Shown here: positions 35,655 through 46,678 of the stretch, one piece after another
How the letters are laid out: each line of letters starts with the position of its first letter
Position numbering within the stretch: the first letter of the stretch is position 1
NCBI GenBank assembly: GCA_950022295.1
Contig: OX465600.1
Span: forward strand, 20,869,282 to 20,933,281
Reading direction: 5' to 3'
Source: Bromus sterilis
Lineage: Eukaryota > Streptophyta > Magnoliopsida > Poales > Poaceae
DNA: 64,000 bases
Notes under the pieces: generated by a model
Seen by the model: the letters and a program-made list of their open reading frames with translations, nothing else
Databases searched by the model: none
Told to the model about the DNA's origin: nothing
Position numbers and translations under genes: made by a program

Positions 35655-35974
35655 ATAGCAGAATCTTTAGCACCGGTTGGTGCTACCATCCGGTTCTATA
35701 GGTGGGCACTAGAACCGATTGGTAGCACGAACCGGTGCTAAAGGTTCTAGCGGGCCCCCCAGCCCAACGGCAATCTGCCGCCACACCTTTAGCACCGGTT
35801 TGTACTACAAACCGGTTCTACAGGTGTCGTGGCAGGTTGCCGTTGGGCTCGGGCCAACCACACGAACCGGTTCTAAAGCCCAGCCTCACGAACCAGTGCA
35901 ATTCGGCCAGTAGAACCTGTTCGTGTTTAGGCCGTGGCCTTTGCTCATATCCAAAGGCCTGTTTTGTACTAGTG
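35655..35974. repeat. CACTA 5' subterminal repeats with two long inverted repeats
   Basis: Dense ACCGGTT motifs. Inverted repeat 1 (35662-35746) has 37-bp arms with four mismatches and an 11-bp spacer. Inverted repeat 2 (35761-35849) has 44-bp arms with five mismatches and a single-base spacer. The right terminal repeat follows. Confidence 0.88.
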
Positions 35975-37799
35975 ATCCTATGCTGCCTATTATATATATT
36001 ATTTTCAGCAGTGAGCCCTGCGCATTGTTAGCTAGGATTAGATAGCGGGCCGTGATCACTCAGGGGAGTGACGTGGATACAACTTATTACGACTGCACAT
36101 GTACGATACAATGCAGACACCCCCTCAGGCCCCTACCTTGGCTGTGCCGAGCCACCATCAAGTGTAAGCTATCAAGGAGTAATCCTTGTACTCCACTCGT
36201 TGCTGGCTCTGTATAGCCGCTCTAGGTACCTGAGCAACGGTTGTCCTTCAGGTAAGGAGTCGGGCGACCCAACAGTGCCTGTGAGTGGTATTGCGACGGA
36301 ACGACATGGAGGGTACGACCAGTGTACCGGTGTGCTTGGCCCCTGATCGTTGGCCGCGATAGTTACCAAACCACGAAAGTCGAGCTCCTCTAGGAGCACA
36401 CGCGAGACAAGGTAAGGAGACGGTTCACCTTGTTGGTAACCGCAGAGACTTGGTGGGACAGCAGGGCAGGCACCGATGTACTGGTGGTCCTGACTGCTGT
36501 CGTTGTCCGCGGGTCAGTTAAGTCGAGGCAACGATAACGGTTGTCCCGCAGGTTAATAAAACGACTAATGGTTCGGTGGATGTCTTGAGTTTTCTATATG
36601 CCATGTACGCACTACCTACCCGTGGGAATTACGAGTTATGGGCTCCCCTGCTTCATGGTCTCGTCCGAGGACTCTTCAGACGTCAGCAGTACCGCGGCCT
36701 GCGCCGGGAAGTGGTGTTGTCTTATTTGCCGCGGCAATGTGATTTGTATTTGCTTTGATTTAACTTCACCGGCCAGCCTCGCACCGTGCAGGAGTACGTC
36801 GGGGTTAGGGTCCGAAGCCCCGGGTACATAGGATATAGTCCGGCGGATGACCTCTCTGTTGAGTTTGAAAGATGGGCTACGGAGTGTCGGATAGCCTCGG
36901 TGGAGTGTTCCCTAACAAGGTGCCCGTCACCCTGGAGATCCGTGCGTGTAGTGTAACACAAGTGCACCCCTGCAGGGAAGATTGATCTATTCGAATAGCC
37001 GTGTCCACGGTAACAAGACGCTTTATGTTGAAGCTGGATCTTACCACTACAAACTATTATTATTAAACTATATGGTTCTGGGTTTTCTTCCTCACTGGGA
37101 TGTCGAGGAAGGTATCTCGGAGGCATTGCTAATTATTACAACTTACTATTATACAATTCTGCAACAACTTCTGCTGCATTGTTACTTTATGCTTTATATT
37201 GAACTGTTGGCTATTCTCTCCTCATGCTGCAAGACTCGTCGGAAGATCCTAGTCTTCGATAGGCCTAGCTTCTTACCCTTATTCTGATTTCTACCTTGCA
37301 GTCCACTATATATAGCCTCCCCTTTCCATTTGATACAATGCATAATTATTTAGTAGCGGACGTAAGACTCGCGGGTATGCTAGATACTCACCTTTGCTTT
37401 ATTTCCCCTTTTCGTTTTGCCTGGTCGACCGCTGCAGTCGACATTGGAGCCCAGGAGCAGGAGTACCCCAGAGGAGACTACTACGACGTCGAGTTCCCCG
37501 TTGACCAGGAGTAGTTCGGTGGATCCCAGGCAGGAGGCCTCGCCTTTTCGATCTGTATCTCTAATGTCATTTGTGCTAGCCTTCTTAAGGAAAAACTTGA
37601 CTAACTATGTCTGTACTCAGATATTATGGCTTGTATGACTTATGTATTCGGATCCTCGTGATCCCTGGTATTGTAACATATTGGTTTATCCTTTTGTGTT
37701 TAGTGTTGTGATGTGATATTCTCGTCGTGGCATCCTAATCTCAGCCGTGTATCCTGCATGTATGATTACTGTACACGGATTGATTTTGGGGGCGTCACA
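35975..37799 (+). repeat. G1 LTR, second copy, right part
   Basis: Starts with the duplicated ATC of the CACTA insertion and ends GGGGGCGTCACA immediately before a primer-binding site. The end, read in reverse, is TGTGACGCCCCC, matching the LTR start TGTAACACCCTC if two C-to-T type changes have occurred. The segment GCACCCCTGCAGGG...CGTGTCCACGG lies about 830 bp from the end, parallel to the solo LTR in the CACTA element. Together with 17646-19986 it gives an LTR of about 4.16 kb. Confidence 0.78.
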
Positions 37800-37802
37800 A
37801 GT

Positions 37803-37815
37803 TGGTATCAGAGCC
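37803..37815 (+). promoter_or_regulatory. Primer-binding site (initiator-Met tRNA type)
   Basis: TGGTATCAGAGCC, three bases after the LTR end. This is the standard plant PBS complementary to initiator methionine tRNA and shows that an internal domain begins here. Confidence 0.92.
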
Positions 37816-38449
37816 GACTGCCTATAGGAAGCCACCCCACCACTACTTGGTCGAAGTTGAGTCTAGACTTTGAAAAACTATTTTGCTAACTTAATATTTG
37901 GCTTACGGGCCCACATCGACGTCACTACGTGTGATATCTATGGTATTAGGATCCTTTTCTCCTTACCTATGCTCTGGGACTCTGCTCTCTAATCCTTGCT
38001 GGTAAGTTTTACTAACTCTGACATTAGGATCACGTTCTCTTGATTCCACCCGGCGTTCTGGTGCTACCCCATTGATTGAGTCATGTCACAGGAGTTCTAC
38101 CCCAGGTCCCAGACCGCGGATCCCATTCTCATTCTGGGCAGGCCGCGCGTCCTCTGGCATTTAATCCTGTGGCCAACAGTTTTCTTGCGGCGTGATTGAC
38201 ATAGTGGAATCTATGTCGCGTCGTGTAATCCTTACCGTTGTCTGCGCGCCGCCTAGTGTGTCCTTTTTCCTTAATTTCTACGACATTACGCTGCCCGATT
38301 TTCGATTGACTCCATGTGTGAATTTGTATGTCTTATATGACTACTCCTATATATCCGCGCCTCCTCTTCGTTGTCGCTTTACTTCAGGCTTGATTCCGGT
38401 ATCTCATTAAATTTTCATCGCTGAAATACCCCTGTTAAATTCTAGCAGG
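37816..38449 (+). other. G1 leader between PBS and gag
   Basis: About 630 bp with no open frame; the expected untranslated leader of the second G1 unit. Confidence 0.6.
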
Positions 38450-38710
38450 ATGGCTGGTGGTGGTGGTCGTGGTGCCAATGAACCACCTCCGCCGCCGGAT
38501 TACATGGCCGCGATGATGCAGCAGTTCGAGCTGAACCGTCGGTTCATGCAGAATGTCATGGCTCAGTTCCCCCAGCCAAATCAGAATGGGCACCACCATC
38601 AACACGCCACCGTGACTCTGCATGACTTCACCCGCCTCAACCCCACTATGTTACGCAACTCTGTTCAGCCGTTGGATGCTGATGACTGGCTTCGCGACAT
38701 CACTCACGAG
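38450..38710 (+). pseudogene. G1 gag N-terminus, interrupted by E1
   Basis: The ATG follows a TTCTAGCAGG context. The 87 codons start MAGGGGRGANEPPPPPDYMA and run through TLHDFTRLNPTMLRNS to LDADDWLRDITHE, the conserved N-terminal start of chromodomain-Gypsy gag. This is the gag half missing from the first G1 unit. The frame is cut where the E1 LTR starts; bases 38706-38710 (ACGAG) should be one half of the E1 target-site duplication, the other half lying beyond the window. Confidence 0.88.
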
Positions 38711-40094
38711 TGATACGTCTCAAACGTATCTACTTTTCCAAACACTTTTGCTATTGTTTTGCCCTCATTCTTGCATGATTTGGACGAAACTAACCAGGAC
38801 TAACGCTGTTTTCAGCAGAGCTGTCTGTATTGTTTTATTGTGTGCAGGAAAATGGATTTTTAGGTATCTCAGAAAATTCCAGGAAAAATCACAGAAAATC
38901 CACGCACCCGAAGGACCAGTGTACCAGAAGTGGGGCCAGAGGGCAGCCAGAGGGGCCCCAGGCGCCCTGCTGGCGCGGCCCCACCCCTGGTCGCGCCAGG
39001 AGACCGCCTAGGAGGGTCCTCCCCCCTCTGGTGCCCTACCTCGACTCCTATTTATTCTCGTGACGCGAAAACCCCAGAACAGAAGTCGCTTTTCCAGTTT
39101 CCGTCGCGGAGCCGCCGCCACCCTCTGTTCTTCTTCGGGAGGGCTAATCTGGAGGCTGATTTGGCCTCCGGAGAGGGGAGATCGTCGCCATCGCCATCAC
39201 CATCGCCAATCCATCCCTCCTCCATGACTTCTCTTCACATGTGTGAGTAATTCCCTGCTGTAGGCAAAGGGGATGGTAGGGATTGGATGAGTTTGATTAT
39301 GTAATAGTTCGTCAGATTGTTGGGGGCATGTTGCCTATCATCTAGATTGGTGTTTATCTTCTTTGCTTCAACTTTTTGCTCTTAATGCTTGTCACTTTGG
39401 GCCCGAGTGCCATGTTTTCAGATCTGAACCCTATGTGTTTTCATGAATATATTTGTGTTCTTGATCCTATCTATGAGTTGTATGCACCTATTATGGTCCG
39501 GAACCGGCAATCCCAAAGGTGACAGCTTGGGACACCAAAGGGGATGGTCCATAATTTGAGGATTCCATGTATCCATTGAGTTTATTGCTTTGTTCCGGTG
39601 CTCTTTGACAGGAGCACCTTAATCTCCATAAGTTCCCTTTGGCCCCGTTCGTAGCGGGATGGTAGGACAAAAGATGTTGTGCAAGTTCTTATTGCAAGCA
39701 TGCACAACTACCTATGGGATACGTGCCTAATGTTTGATATTTGCCTAGATGATCATTGCTTTTCTGTGTGCCTTGCCCCGTGTTAGAATCTATTACATGT
39801 TCACTCTCATCCATGCAGCGCCCAACCATCCATCTCCCTAGCCTACAGTGTTTTCAATCCTGCTGGTCATTAGTTGTTACTTTTGCTATCTACTTTTGCC
39901 GTTACCACTATCACTATCATATTACCATTACCACTTATCTTTTGTTGCAAGCAAGTATATTTCAGGTGCGGTTGAATTGACAACTCAACTGTCAAAGCTT
40001 ATAAATACTCTTTGGCTCCCCGTGTGTCGAATCAATAATTTTTTTTAACTTACCCGCGAAGACTATCTCGATCCCTTACGCCTGTGGGGCATCA
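38711..40094 (+). repeat. E1 5' LTR (Athila-lineage Gypsy)
   Basis: Starts TGATACGTCTCAAACG and ends GGGGCATCA, giving TGAT...ATCA ends; matched by the partial 3' LTR at 46679. TATA-like CTATTTATTCTCG at about 39049. It has a GC-rich stretch (GGCGCGGCCCCACCCCTGG...CGCGCCAGG) before the TATA. Length is about 1.38 kb. Confidence 0.85.
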
Positions 40095-40106
40095 AGCAGC
40101 GTTTTC

Positions 40107-40124
40107 TGGTGCCGTTGCCAGGGA
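40107..40124 (+). promoter_or_regulatory. E1 primer-binding site (tRNA-Asp type, two changes)
   Basis: TGGTGCCGTTGCCAGGGA, differing at two C/G positions from the E2 site TGGCGCCGTTGCCGGGGA. That sequence complements the 3' end of plant tRNA-Asp as I recall it. Confidence 0.75.
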
Positions 40125-40181
40125 GCATAGCAATATTTACAAGGCTACTTGAAGTATCCTGCCTGCTGCACATCATCCGCT

Positions 40182-42749
40182 ATGGGTAAGAAAGGATACC
40201 CCAAGGTTCCGATCTTACCATCCCGTACAAGAAAAGGTACTGTTCTGAACACTAGTGCTACACTTGATTCACCTTCTGTTATGAGTAAGTTTACTTCACC
40301 ACCACCGCATGATGCTTCTACTGAGTCTGTCACTATGTCCGATACTTTTGATGATGCTTCCACTACTCTTGATGATACTACATTTTTGGTCACTATATTG
40401 AAACTCAGATTGCTAAGGCTGCAGCAGAATCCAAGACCGAGATCCCTGCTACCTATATTCCTACCTGCAAAACCTTTGGTTACCCGTGCTTAGATGAACT
40501 CAAGGAGAGAATCCTTGATGATGATTATGTTACTCTTGATGATGATTTTTGCAGGGAACTCATAGAGTGTGTCGAATCTGACCCTGGTGCTGTTAAGGAG
40601 CTGCTCAAAAAGCACTCCATGAAGAACAAAGTTATTCCTGATCCTAAATTCGCCACATCCCCTATATGCATCATTGATCCTGATTATGATTTCTCTGTTG
40701 ATCTTTCACTTATATCTACAGTCGAGGCTGACGCCTTTTATGGCAGAGAAAATGACGATGCTATAGCACACTTGACCAAACTCGCCGAGCTAGGTAACCT
40801 ATTCACTACTGATGAGAAGATACAAAACTTCTATGTGGCCAAGCTTTTTTCCTTTTTCTTTGAAGGAAGACGCTAAATCATGGTATGATGCACTACCCTA
40901 TGGTTCCATTAAGAGTCCTCAGGACTTAGTCCAATTCTTTGTTGATAAATATTTCCCAGCTCATATGCAACATGCTGCTTTGCAAAGAATCTTTAACTTT
41001 AAACAATTACAGGATGAGCACCTCCCTAAAGCTTGGGGGAGGTTTTGTGATTTACTTAAGGTTATGCCGGGACATGGAGTCCCCAAGAATGAACTGCTTG
41101 ATATATTTTACGCTGGTTTAACCGATGAATCCAGATCCTATCTGGATAGTTGTGCTAGTTGTGTTTTCAGGGAAAGAACACCGGACGATGCAGAAGAATT
41201 AATGTGCAAAATTGCTAAGAACTATGAAGATTGGTCCGTTCCTGAACCACTTCTACCACCGAAAAAGAGGGGCATGCTTGTTCTGAACCCCGAAGATATG
41301 CAAAAGAAGCAAAGAAGTCTATAAAGGAGAAAGGTATTAAAGCCGAAGACGTGAAGAATTTACCGCCTATTGAGAAGTTGTGTGAGCCCACTACTCGCCC
41401 TCCCTTGGTAGAGGTACACTCTCTATTAGACTTTACTGAAAGTGACATCCCTAAAGGTAAGCCTCCCGACCAATGCTTAGATGAGCTTGATAATTTTATT
41501 ATTAAGCAAGACCATTTTAATAGGAGGATACAAAGTTAGTTGCATGATAACTCTCTTGCTATCAAAAGTTTGTGTGATGTTCTAGAAAGAACAGTTAATG
41601 ATGTTAAATGTCTTGTTAAGCATTTTCATATGGTTCAAACTCAGCTTGAAAAAATTTCTAATGTGCAAAAAGATTTGCTTGCTAATAATGCCAAACAGGA
41701 CATACAAGCTTATGGCATCAAAACTAGGGGTGGAACACACACCCAGGACCCACTCTATCCTGAGGGGCATCCAAAGAGGATCAAGCAAGATTCTCAAGTA
41801 CAAGAAGAAGACGAGACTGTTAGCTCTCCAAAGAAAAAGAAGAAGAAGAAACACAAGGAGGCTGACAATCCCGATGATCCTATTATAAGTGAAAAGCCAG
41901 TTGTTGATCCTATCAGCATATCTACCTCCGATGCTGAAACAGAAGACGGTGCCGAGCCTAAAGGAAAGGACACGGAGAAGGATGATTCTCCCGAGGTAAG
42001 AGAAGAAGAAACACCTGATAAACGCAAGAAGTACTCTAGAGAAGACTTCATCGCAAGAAGAGATGGGAAGGAAAGAGAACCATGGATACAGAAGCCCATG
42101 CCCTTTTCAGGTAAGTCCCTCAAATCTAAAGAAGAAGAGCACTATAATAAATTTTGTGAATGGATGAAACCTCTTTTTCTTCAAATCCCTTTGACTGATG
42201 CTATTAAGTTACCTCCCTATTCGAAATATATGAAAGATATTGTTACAAATAAAAGAAAAGTTCCTAATGAGGCAATATCTACTATGCTTGCTAACTACTC
42301 TTTTAGTGGCAAGATTCCTAAGAAGCTCGGTGATCCAGGTATACCCACCATTCCTTGCTCCATAAAGAATAATTACGTCAGAACTGCTTTATGTGATCTT
42401 GGTGTAGGAGTGAGTGTTATGCCTTTCTCTCTTTACGAGGCTTTGTTTAGAGAAACTAATCCCTACAGATATCTCTCTTCAGATGGCTGACAAGTCAACA
42501 GCTGTCCCCATTGGTATTTGTGAGGATGTTCCCGTTGAAGTTGCTAACTGTTTAATCCTTACAGATTTTGTTGTGCTTGACATGCCCGAGGATGGGAGCA
42601 TGTCCATTATTCTTGGTAGACCTTTTCTTAACACCGCAGGTGCTATTATTGATTGTAATAAAGGAAAGGTCACTTTCAACGTTGATGATAAAGAACACAC
42701 GGTGTATTTTCCAAAAAGATCGACAAGAAGCATGGCCTTAACTCTATAA
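40182..42749 (+). pseudogene. E1 gag-protease, inactivated
   Basis: Starts at MGKKGYPKVPILP and is collinear with the nearly intact E2 gag. Capsid-type gag domain: WYDALPYGSIKSPQDL / FFVDKYFPAHMQ (about 40880-40975). Lysine-rich linker with a K run near 41835. Retropepsin-like domain: ALCDLGVGVSVMPFSLY (about 42390). Breaks against E2: frameshifts near 40385, 40855, 41315 and 42440 and a TAG at 41537-41539 where E2 has CAG. No reverse transcriptase or integrase follows, so E1 is non-autonomous in its present state. Confidence 0.88.
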
Positions 42750-43647
42750 AGAATGTTGAGACCGTGAAGATTGGAGAATGGGACTGTCCACTACATGTGC
42801 ACCACAAATACAAAACCATTATGGTGGGGAAAATGTCCATTAAAGTAAAGGTGCAATGATCACTTCATAAGAGGTGAGACTTCTTGTTCTATATATCACC
42901 GGTTTGTTGGTAAGACTTGATCAACCTTACTAGTAAGCATGTTTTATATAGGTAAAAAGTTAAGCTTGTTATGTTTTCATTTGCTTTAGCTTTTATTATC
43001 TTTGCTGTACCAAGTTTTTGTGTCTTTGAAGCTTCACAATACTAATCACCGCTTTAAGTTTTCAGAAAGTTTAGCAGCTTTTTGAACTCCGAGAAATTTT
43101 CAACAGTGAAGTTTTCAGAAAAATTCCAGAAAAATAAAAATAAAAATTTCCATGCCGGGAGTGACCTAGAGGCACCTGGGGCTGACCAGGGGGGGCCACC
43201 AGTGGCTCAGGCGGCCAGCTGGTGCGGCCTGCCCCCTGGCCGCGCCCGCAGGGCGCCTGGGGCCCACAGGGCAGCCAGTCAGGTAAGTCTTCTTCCTCCT
43301 CCTTCCTCTCTCTCCAAAAACACGAGTTCTGCACTTTGTTCTTGTGTTCTTGCTGCTCTCCGTCCAGAGTTTCGATCTCTCTCTATGACCCATCATTTGA
43401 GCTGAGATTTTGGGCAAATACTCCCTGGTATGTAACTCCTCCACTCCTCCAAATAGATTTTTGGTTGGTGGCTTCATTTGTGAGTATTTAGTAGTTCTTG
43501 GTGTTGTTTAGATGAGCTTGCTTGCATGTGTAGAAATTTATTTTCCAAGTTTTGATGCAAGTTTATGACTTAGGTAAGTGAGTTGAGTAGTTTGCCTTAA
43601 CTCACTTTGTTTAAATCCTTTTTTTTAATTTGTCAAAAATTTCAGAA
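42750..43647 (+). other. E1 spacer between gag-protease and the second ORF
   Basis: Non-coding. It contains a GC-rich stretch at 43160-43275 resembling the LTR GC-rich motif. A strong splice donor-like CAG/GTAAGT (43280-43288) and a TTTCAG acceptor-like site ending at 43645, three bases before the next ATG, suggest a spliced transcript for the second ORF. Confidence 0.5.
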
Positions 43648-44862
43648 ATGAGTTTGCTAGGAAGAGCAAAGGGGTGGCTTGGGAAGAAAAGGCCCGAGCG
43701 CTCCGATCGAGTTACAAGAGCTGCAGCTTCACCCTCGACTGCTAGGGTGAGATACAACGAAGATCATGTGCCCTTAGAGTTGTTTGAGGACACAAATCCA
43801 GCACGTGCAATGACTTTCCCGTGCGACGAATTCCTTGAAGCTGCAGGAATTAAGGAGGAATTCTATAATCTTTGTGCTAATGCAGGTCTGACGCGGCTCG
43901 CAACGTGCCGTGTTGCTCAGTATCAAAAACTCACCTCCTGTTTCATTAACAGTTTTAGATATAACCTTGATAATGGTTCTGTTGAGTTTAAAATTTACAA
44001 TGATCTTTTGACCATGCCTTTGGAAAAGTTTTGTGAAATAATAGGTGTGCCGAACGTTGGACCGACGGCGAAGATGAGCTCTCAGCCCTCCGAGCTGAGA
44101 ACCGTCTTCAACTCTCTCTGTAGCATGGATACAAGGGATATTCATCGGTCAAAAATCTCCAGCATCTTATTCCCACACCTCAGGTATTTTGCGTATTTTA
44201 TTGCTAGAGGGGTGTTAGCTCGTGACAACACGAGCAACATATCAGCGCCGGATATTGCTATCCTGGCAACCGCCCTCTCAGGGAGGTTTGATTATAATGT
44301 GGGTGCCTTAATTGCTCGACGCCTTGCTATGAACGGTAACAAGGGAGATTTATTTGGTGGCGTTTACGCCACACTTATCCTAGAGTCTCTTAATGGCACC
44401 CCACACCCCGATGATAAGCCTTGTACCTATTTAAGTTTTGATCTTGCTGCTATGAAAAGGCATAAGTTTGTTACCATGACATCCGAGTTTGGTAACCTTG
44501 ATTATATCTTGCGTTTCGGAGCCACCACGGAACGCAAGATCCGTCTACCTGCACCTCTTTTGTTCGATTTTTCTCGCAGGAACGGATGGTCCTTTGATGC
44601 TATCCAGTTCGATGAGTTCGTGGTCCAGCATCAGTTTCATAACCCTATGGAGGGGGTTGTGCCCGACGAGGAGGAGCATGGTGAGTTACCACCTTTCCAG
44701 GGGGAGACCGTCACCCAGTTTGGTGAAGGGTCTTCCTCTGCTTGGAGCGCGGATCCTTCTTCGTGGGAGGACCCAAGGACTTCGGTATACGCACCGGAAG
44801 CCTCGTACGACCCTTGGACTCACCAGTACCACCCTGGAGCAGGAGGCTCCTGGGGACATTAG
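43648..44862 (+). CDS. E1 second ORF, Athila ORF1-like protein, 404 residues
   Basis: Intact frame starting MSLLGRAKGWLGKKRPE. The middle part, with FPCDEFLEAAGIKEEFYNLC, TSCFINSFRY and MPLEKFCEIIGVPN, resembles the plant retrotransposon Athila ORF-1 family as I remember it. The C-terminus is rich in serine, tryptophan and tyrosine (SSAWSADPSSWEDP). No signal peptide is evident. It stands where Athila-type elements carry a non-pol ORF between pol and the 3' LTR. E2 keeps only the last 45 codons or so. The open frame contrasts with the broken gag upstream. Function unknown. Confidence 0.68.
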   Translation: MSLLGRAKGWLGKKRPERSDRVTRAAASPSTARVRYNEDHVPLELFEDTNPARAMTFPCDEFLEAAGIKEEFYNLCANAGLTRLATCRVAQYQKLTSCFINSFRYNLDNGSVEFKIYNDLLTMPLEKFCEIIGVPNVGPTAKMSSQPSELRTVFNSLCSMDTRDIHRSKISSILFPHLRYFAYFIARGVLARDNTSNISAPDIAILATALSGRFDYNVGALIARRLAMNGNKGDLFGGVYATLILESLNGTPHPDDKPCTYLSFDLAAMKRHKFVTMTSEFGNLDYILRFGATTERKIRLPAPLLFDFSRRNGWSFDAIQFDEFVVQHQFHNPMEGVVPDEEEHGELPPFQGETVTQFGEGSSSAWSADPSSWEDPRTSVYAPEASYDPWTHQYHPGAGGSWGH

Positions 44863-44888
44863 CTACAGCCAACTTAGGCCAAAAGCCT

Positions 44889-44902
44889 AAGCTTGGGGGA
44901 GT
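44889..44902 (+). promoter_or_regulatory. Second polypurine tract copy in E1
   Basis: AAGCTTGGGGGAGT, identical over 14 bases to the tract at 46665-46678 that directly precedes the 3' LTR. E2 has the same sequence in the same place (57750-57763). Confidence 0.7.
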
Positions 44903-46664
44903 ACGTGCCCTTCTCACTTTTCCATTGTATTATCCGTTTTATTACTTTGATCTTTTCGAAGTTTTTGCCCGTTCTTCTTTGATTCTTTCTTTGCAAAAAC
45001 AACAAAAAGATTTTTTGCTCTCGGTTAAACCTTTAAAGACCCAAAAAGATTTCCTTTCTCTCTTTAGTTTGCTTTGTTTTTAGAGTTCAGCTTGAGTCCG
45101 TGATGGCATTTGATAATATTTCCCACGTTCGATCGTGCAAGTGACAAGGCAGTAATGACAAAGATCGACGAAAGGGAAGCAACAAGGAAAACCAGTATGA
45201 ACTCTTCTTGTTTCTACTTTTGTACATATGCCTGTACTTATGATCTAGAGACCAGCCTGTAGCGACATAGTGCTATGTTTACAATGCTTTCCCAGTGTTC
45301 ATGCTTTCCTTGTGGCTAATCTCAAATAGCTAGAGTACATAATGTGTTGTTGAAATGATTTACATGCATTGCATTGTTCATGGTTTGGCATACTGAAATG
45401 GTATTTCCCTTCGGAGAATTTTTTGATTGACTTGGCACATGTTCACACATGTTTATGACTAAAAAGTCTATTATGCCTTGATGATCTTTTTGTTTCAGAA
45501 TAGTTATATCACTTTCATGCCCGATTCAATGTTGCTTTGTCGCTCTGGATGATTATGACATTTATTGCTCTCTAGTTGGTCGCTTCCCAGTCTTTTGCTA
45601 GCCTTCGCTCGCACTAAGCGGAATTCTGCTTGTGCATCCAAAATCCTTGAAACCAGTTATTCCATTTGAGTCCACCATACCTACCTATATGTGGTATTTA
45701 CCGTCCACTCCTAACTTAGACTTTCGTGTGCCATCTCGAAATTTATTCAAAAGCTTCCCCTTTGTAACCGTCCAAGCTCATGGTGCGGTGAGGGGAAATC
45801 AGTATCTTTCATGCCAAAAATACTTTGACGGAAGTTTTAACTAGTCAAGAAAAAATATATATGAGAGTTACACCTCCCCCATACTTGATGATGGAGTGAA
45901 ATGGACCAAATGCTGCTTATGATAGATGGAACGATACCCTCCTTCCATCCTTGAGGCAAAATAAAAGGTTCCGTAGATCATCAAAGGATTTATGGATAAG
46001 GGAATATGTGTAAGCAAAAGGAATTAATATGGTTGGCATGGGAGATATTGAGAGACCTTTACCGTTCACCATTGACTGGAAAGTTACACCTCTCAAAAGA
46101 GTATTATCTCTGTTTTCGAAACCAAGAGCTCTGGCACATGTTTAGTCTTTGCTTCCTTTCACGGGTTTTCAACCTTGCCATCAAAAGCCACGGTTCGAGA
46201 GTCTCCCCTTCTTTCTTCAAAGCACCAACTATGAGAGCATAATTGTCATTCTTAGTGTAACATGCATTGTCCCAAAGTATTACATTGTCTTCTGCATGCT
46301 TGTGTTATTGCTAGTCTGAAATACTGAGTTCTAGTCACCTTTAAAACTCCGGAGGAGTTTCTGCATTTATGTTTTGCTTCACTCATGGAGGCTAGCGAAA
46401 TGCCACTCAAGTATGTTCAAGCTATGTGCATTGTGATCCTGTCTTGATTTTCAGTAGCATATTATTTACTTTTAGTTGTTTGTGATTGATCACATGAAAT
46501 AAGAATTGCTTCGTGCATTGTCCTTATAGCATTGTTTCAATACTTGCTAAACTCTTTTCGAAGTACATGCTTATATACACCTAATGAAGCAACAGAGTTT
46601 GTCAAAGTTTTCTTTGTCGCTTCCAGTTAGTTGAACTGAATTGCTTGAGGACAAGCAATATGCT
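44903..46664 (+). other. E1 3' internal non-coding region
   Basis: About 1.76 kb without a credible reading frame between the inner and outer polypurine tracts. The first part (to about 45190) is collinear with E2 57764-58055. Confidence 0.6.
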
Positions 46665-46678
46665 AAGCTTGGGGGAGT
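46665..46678 (+). promoter_or_regulatory. E1 polypurine tract
   Basis: AAGCTTGGGGGAGT immediately before the LTR start TGATACGTCTC. Confidence 0.85.

Larger units (their letters stand above)
19987..35974 (-). mobile_element. Complete CACTA (En/Spm) DNA transposon, about 16 kb
   Basis: Left end CACTAGTGCAAAACAGG and right end CCTGTTTTGTACTAGTG form terminal inverted repeats differing at one base. They are flanked by the 3-bp target-site duplication ATC (19984-19986 and 35975-35977). Subterminal regions at both ends are full of ACCGGTT / CTTTAGCACC motifs in both orientations, as in grass CACTA elements. All recognisable genes read on the minus strand, so 35974 is the 5' end: small ORF, TNP2 transposase, then a second gene with an Ulp1-like end. 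The element carries a solo LTR near its 3' end. With that LTR and one TSD copy removed, the original length was about 12.3 kb. Confidence 0.95.

Noticed and set aside
35978..37799. Separate, unrelated LTR fragment next to the CACTA element
   Set aside because: The ATC target-site duplication shows that it was continuous with 19986, its internal layout continues that of the G1 LTR, and its end is the inverted counterpart of the G1 LTR start. Some doubt remains because no complete second copy exists here.
37803..37815. tRNA-like sequence
   Set aside because: Only the 13 bases complementary to a tRNA 3' end are present; the place right after an LTR marks it as a primer-binding site, not a tRNA gene. 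The same holds for 40107 and 54370.
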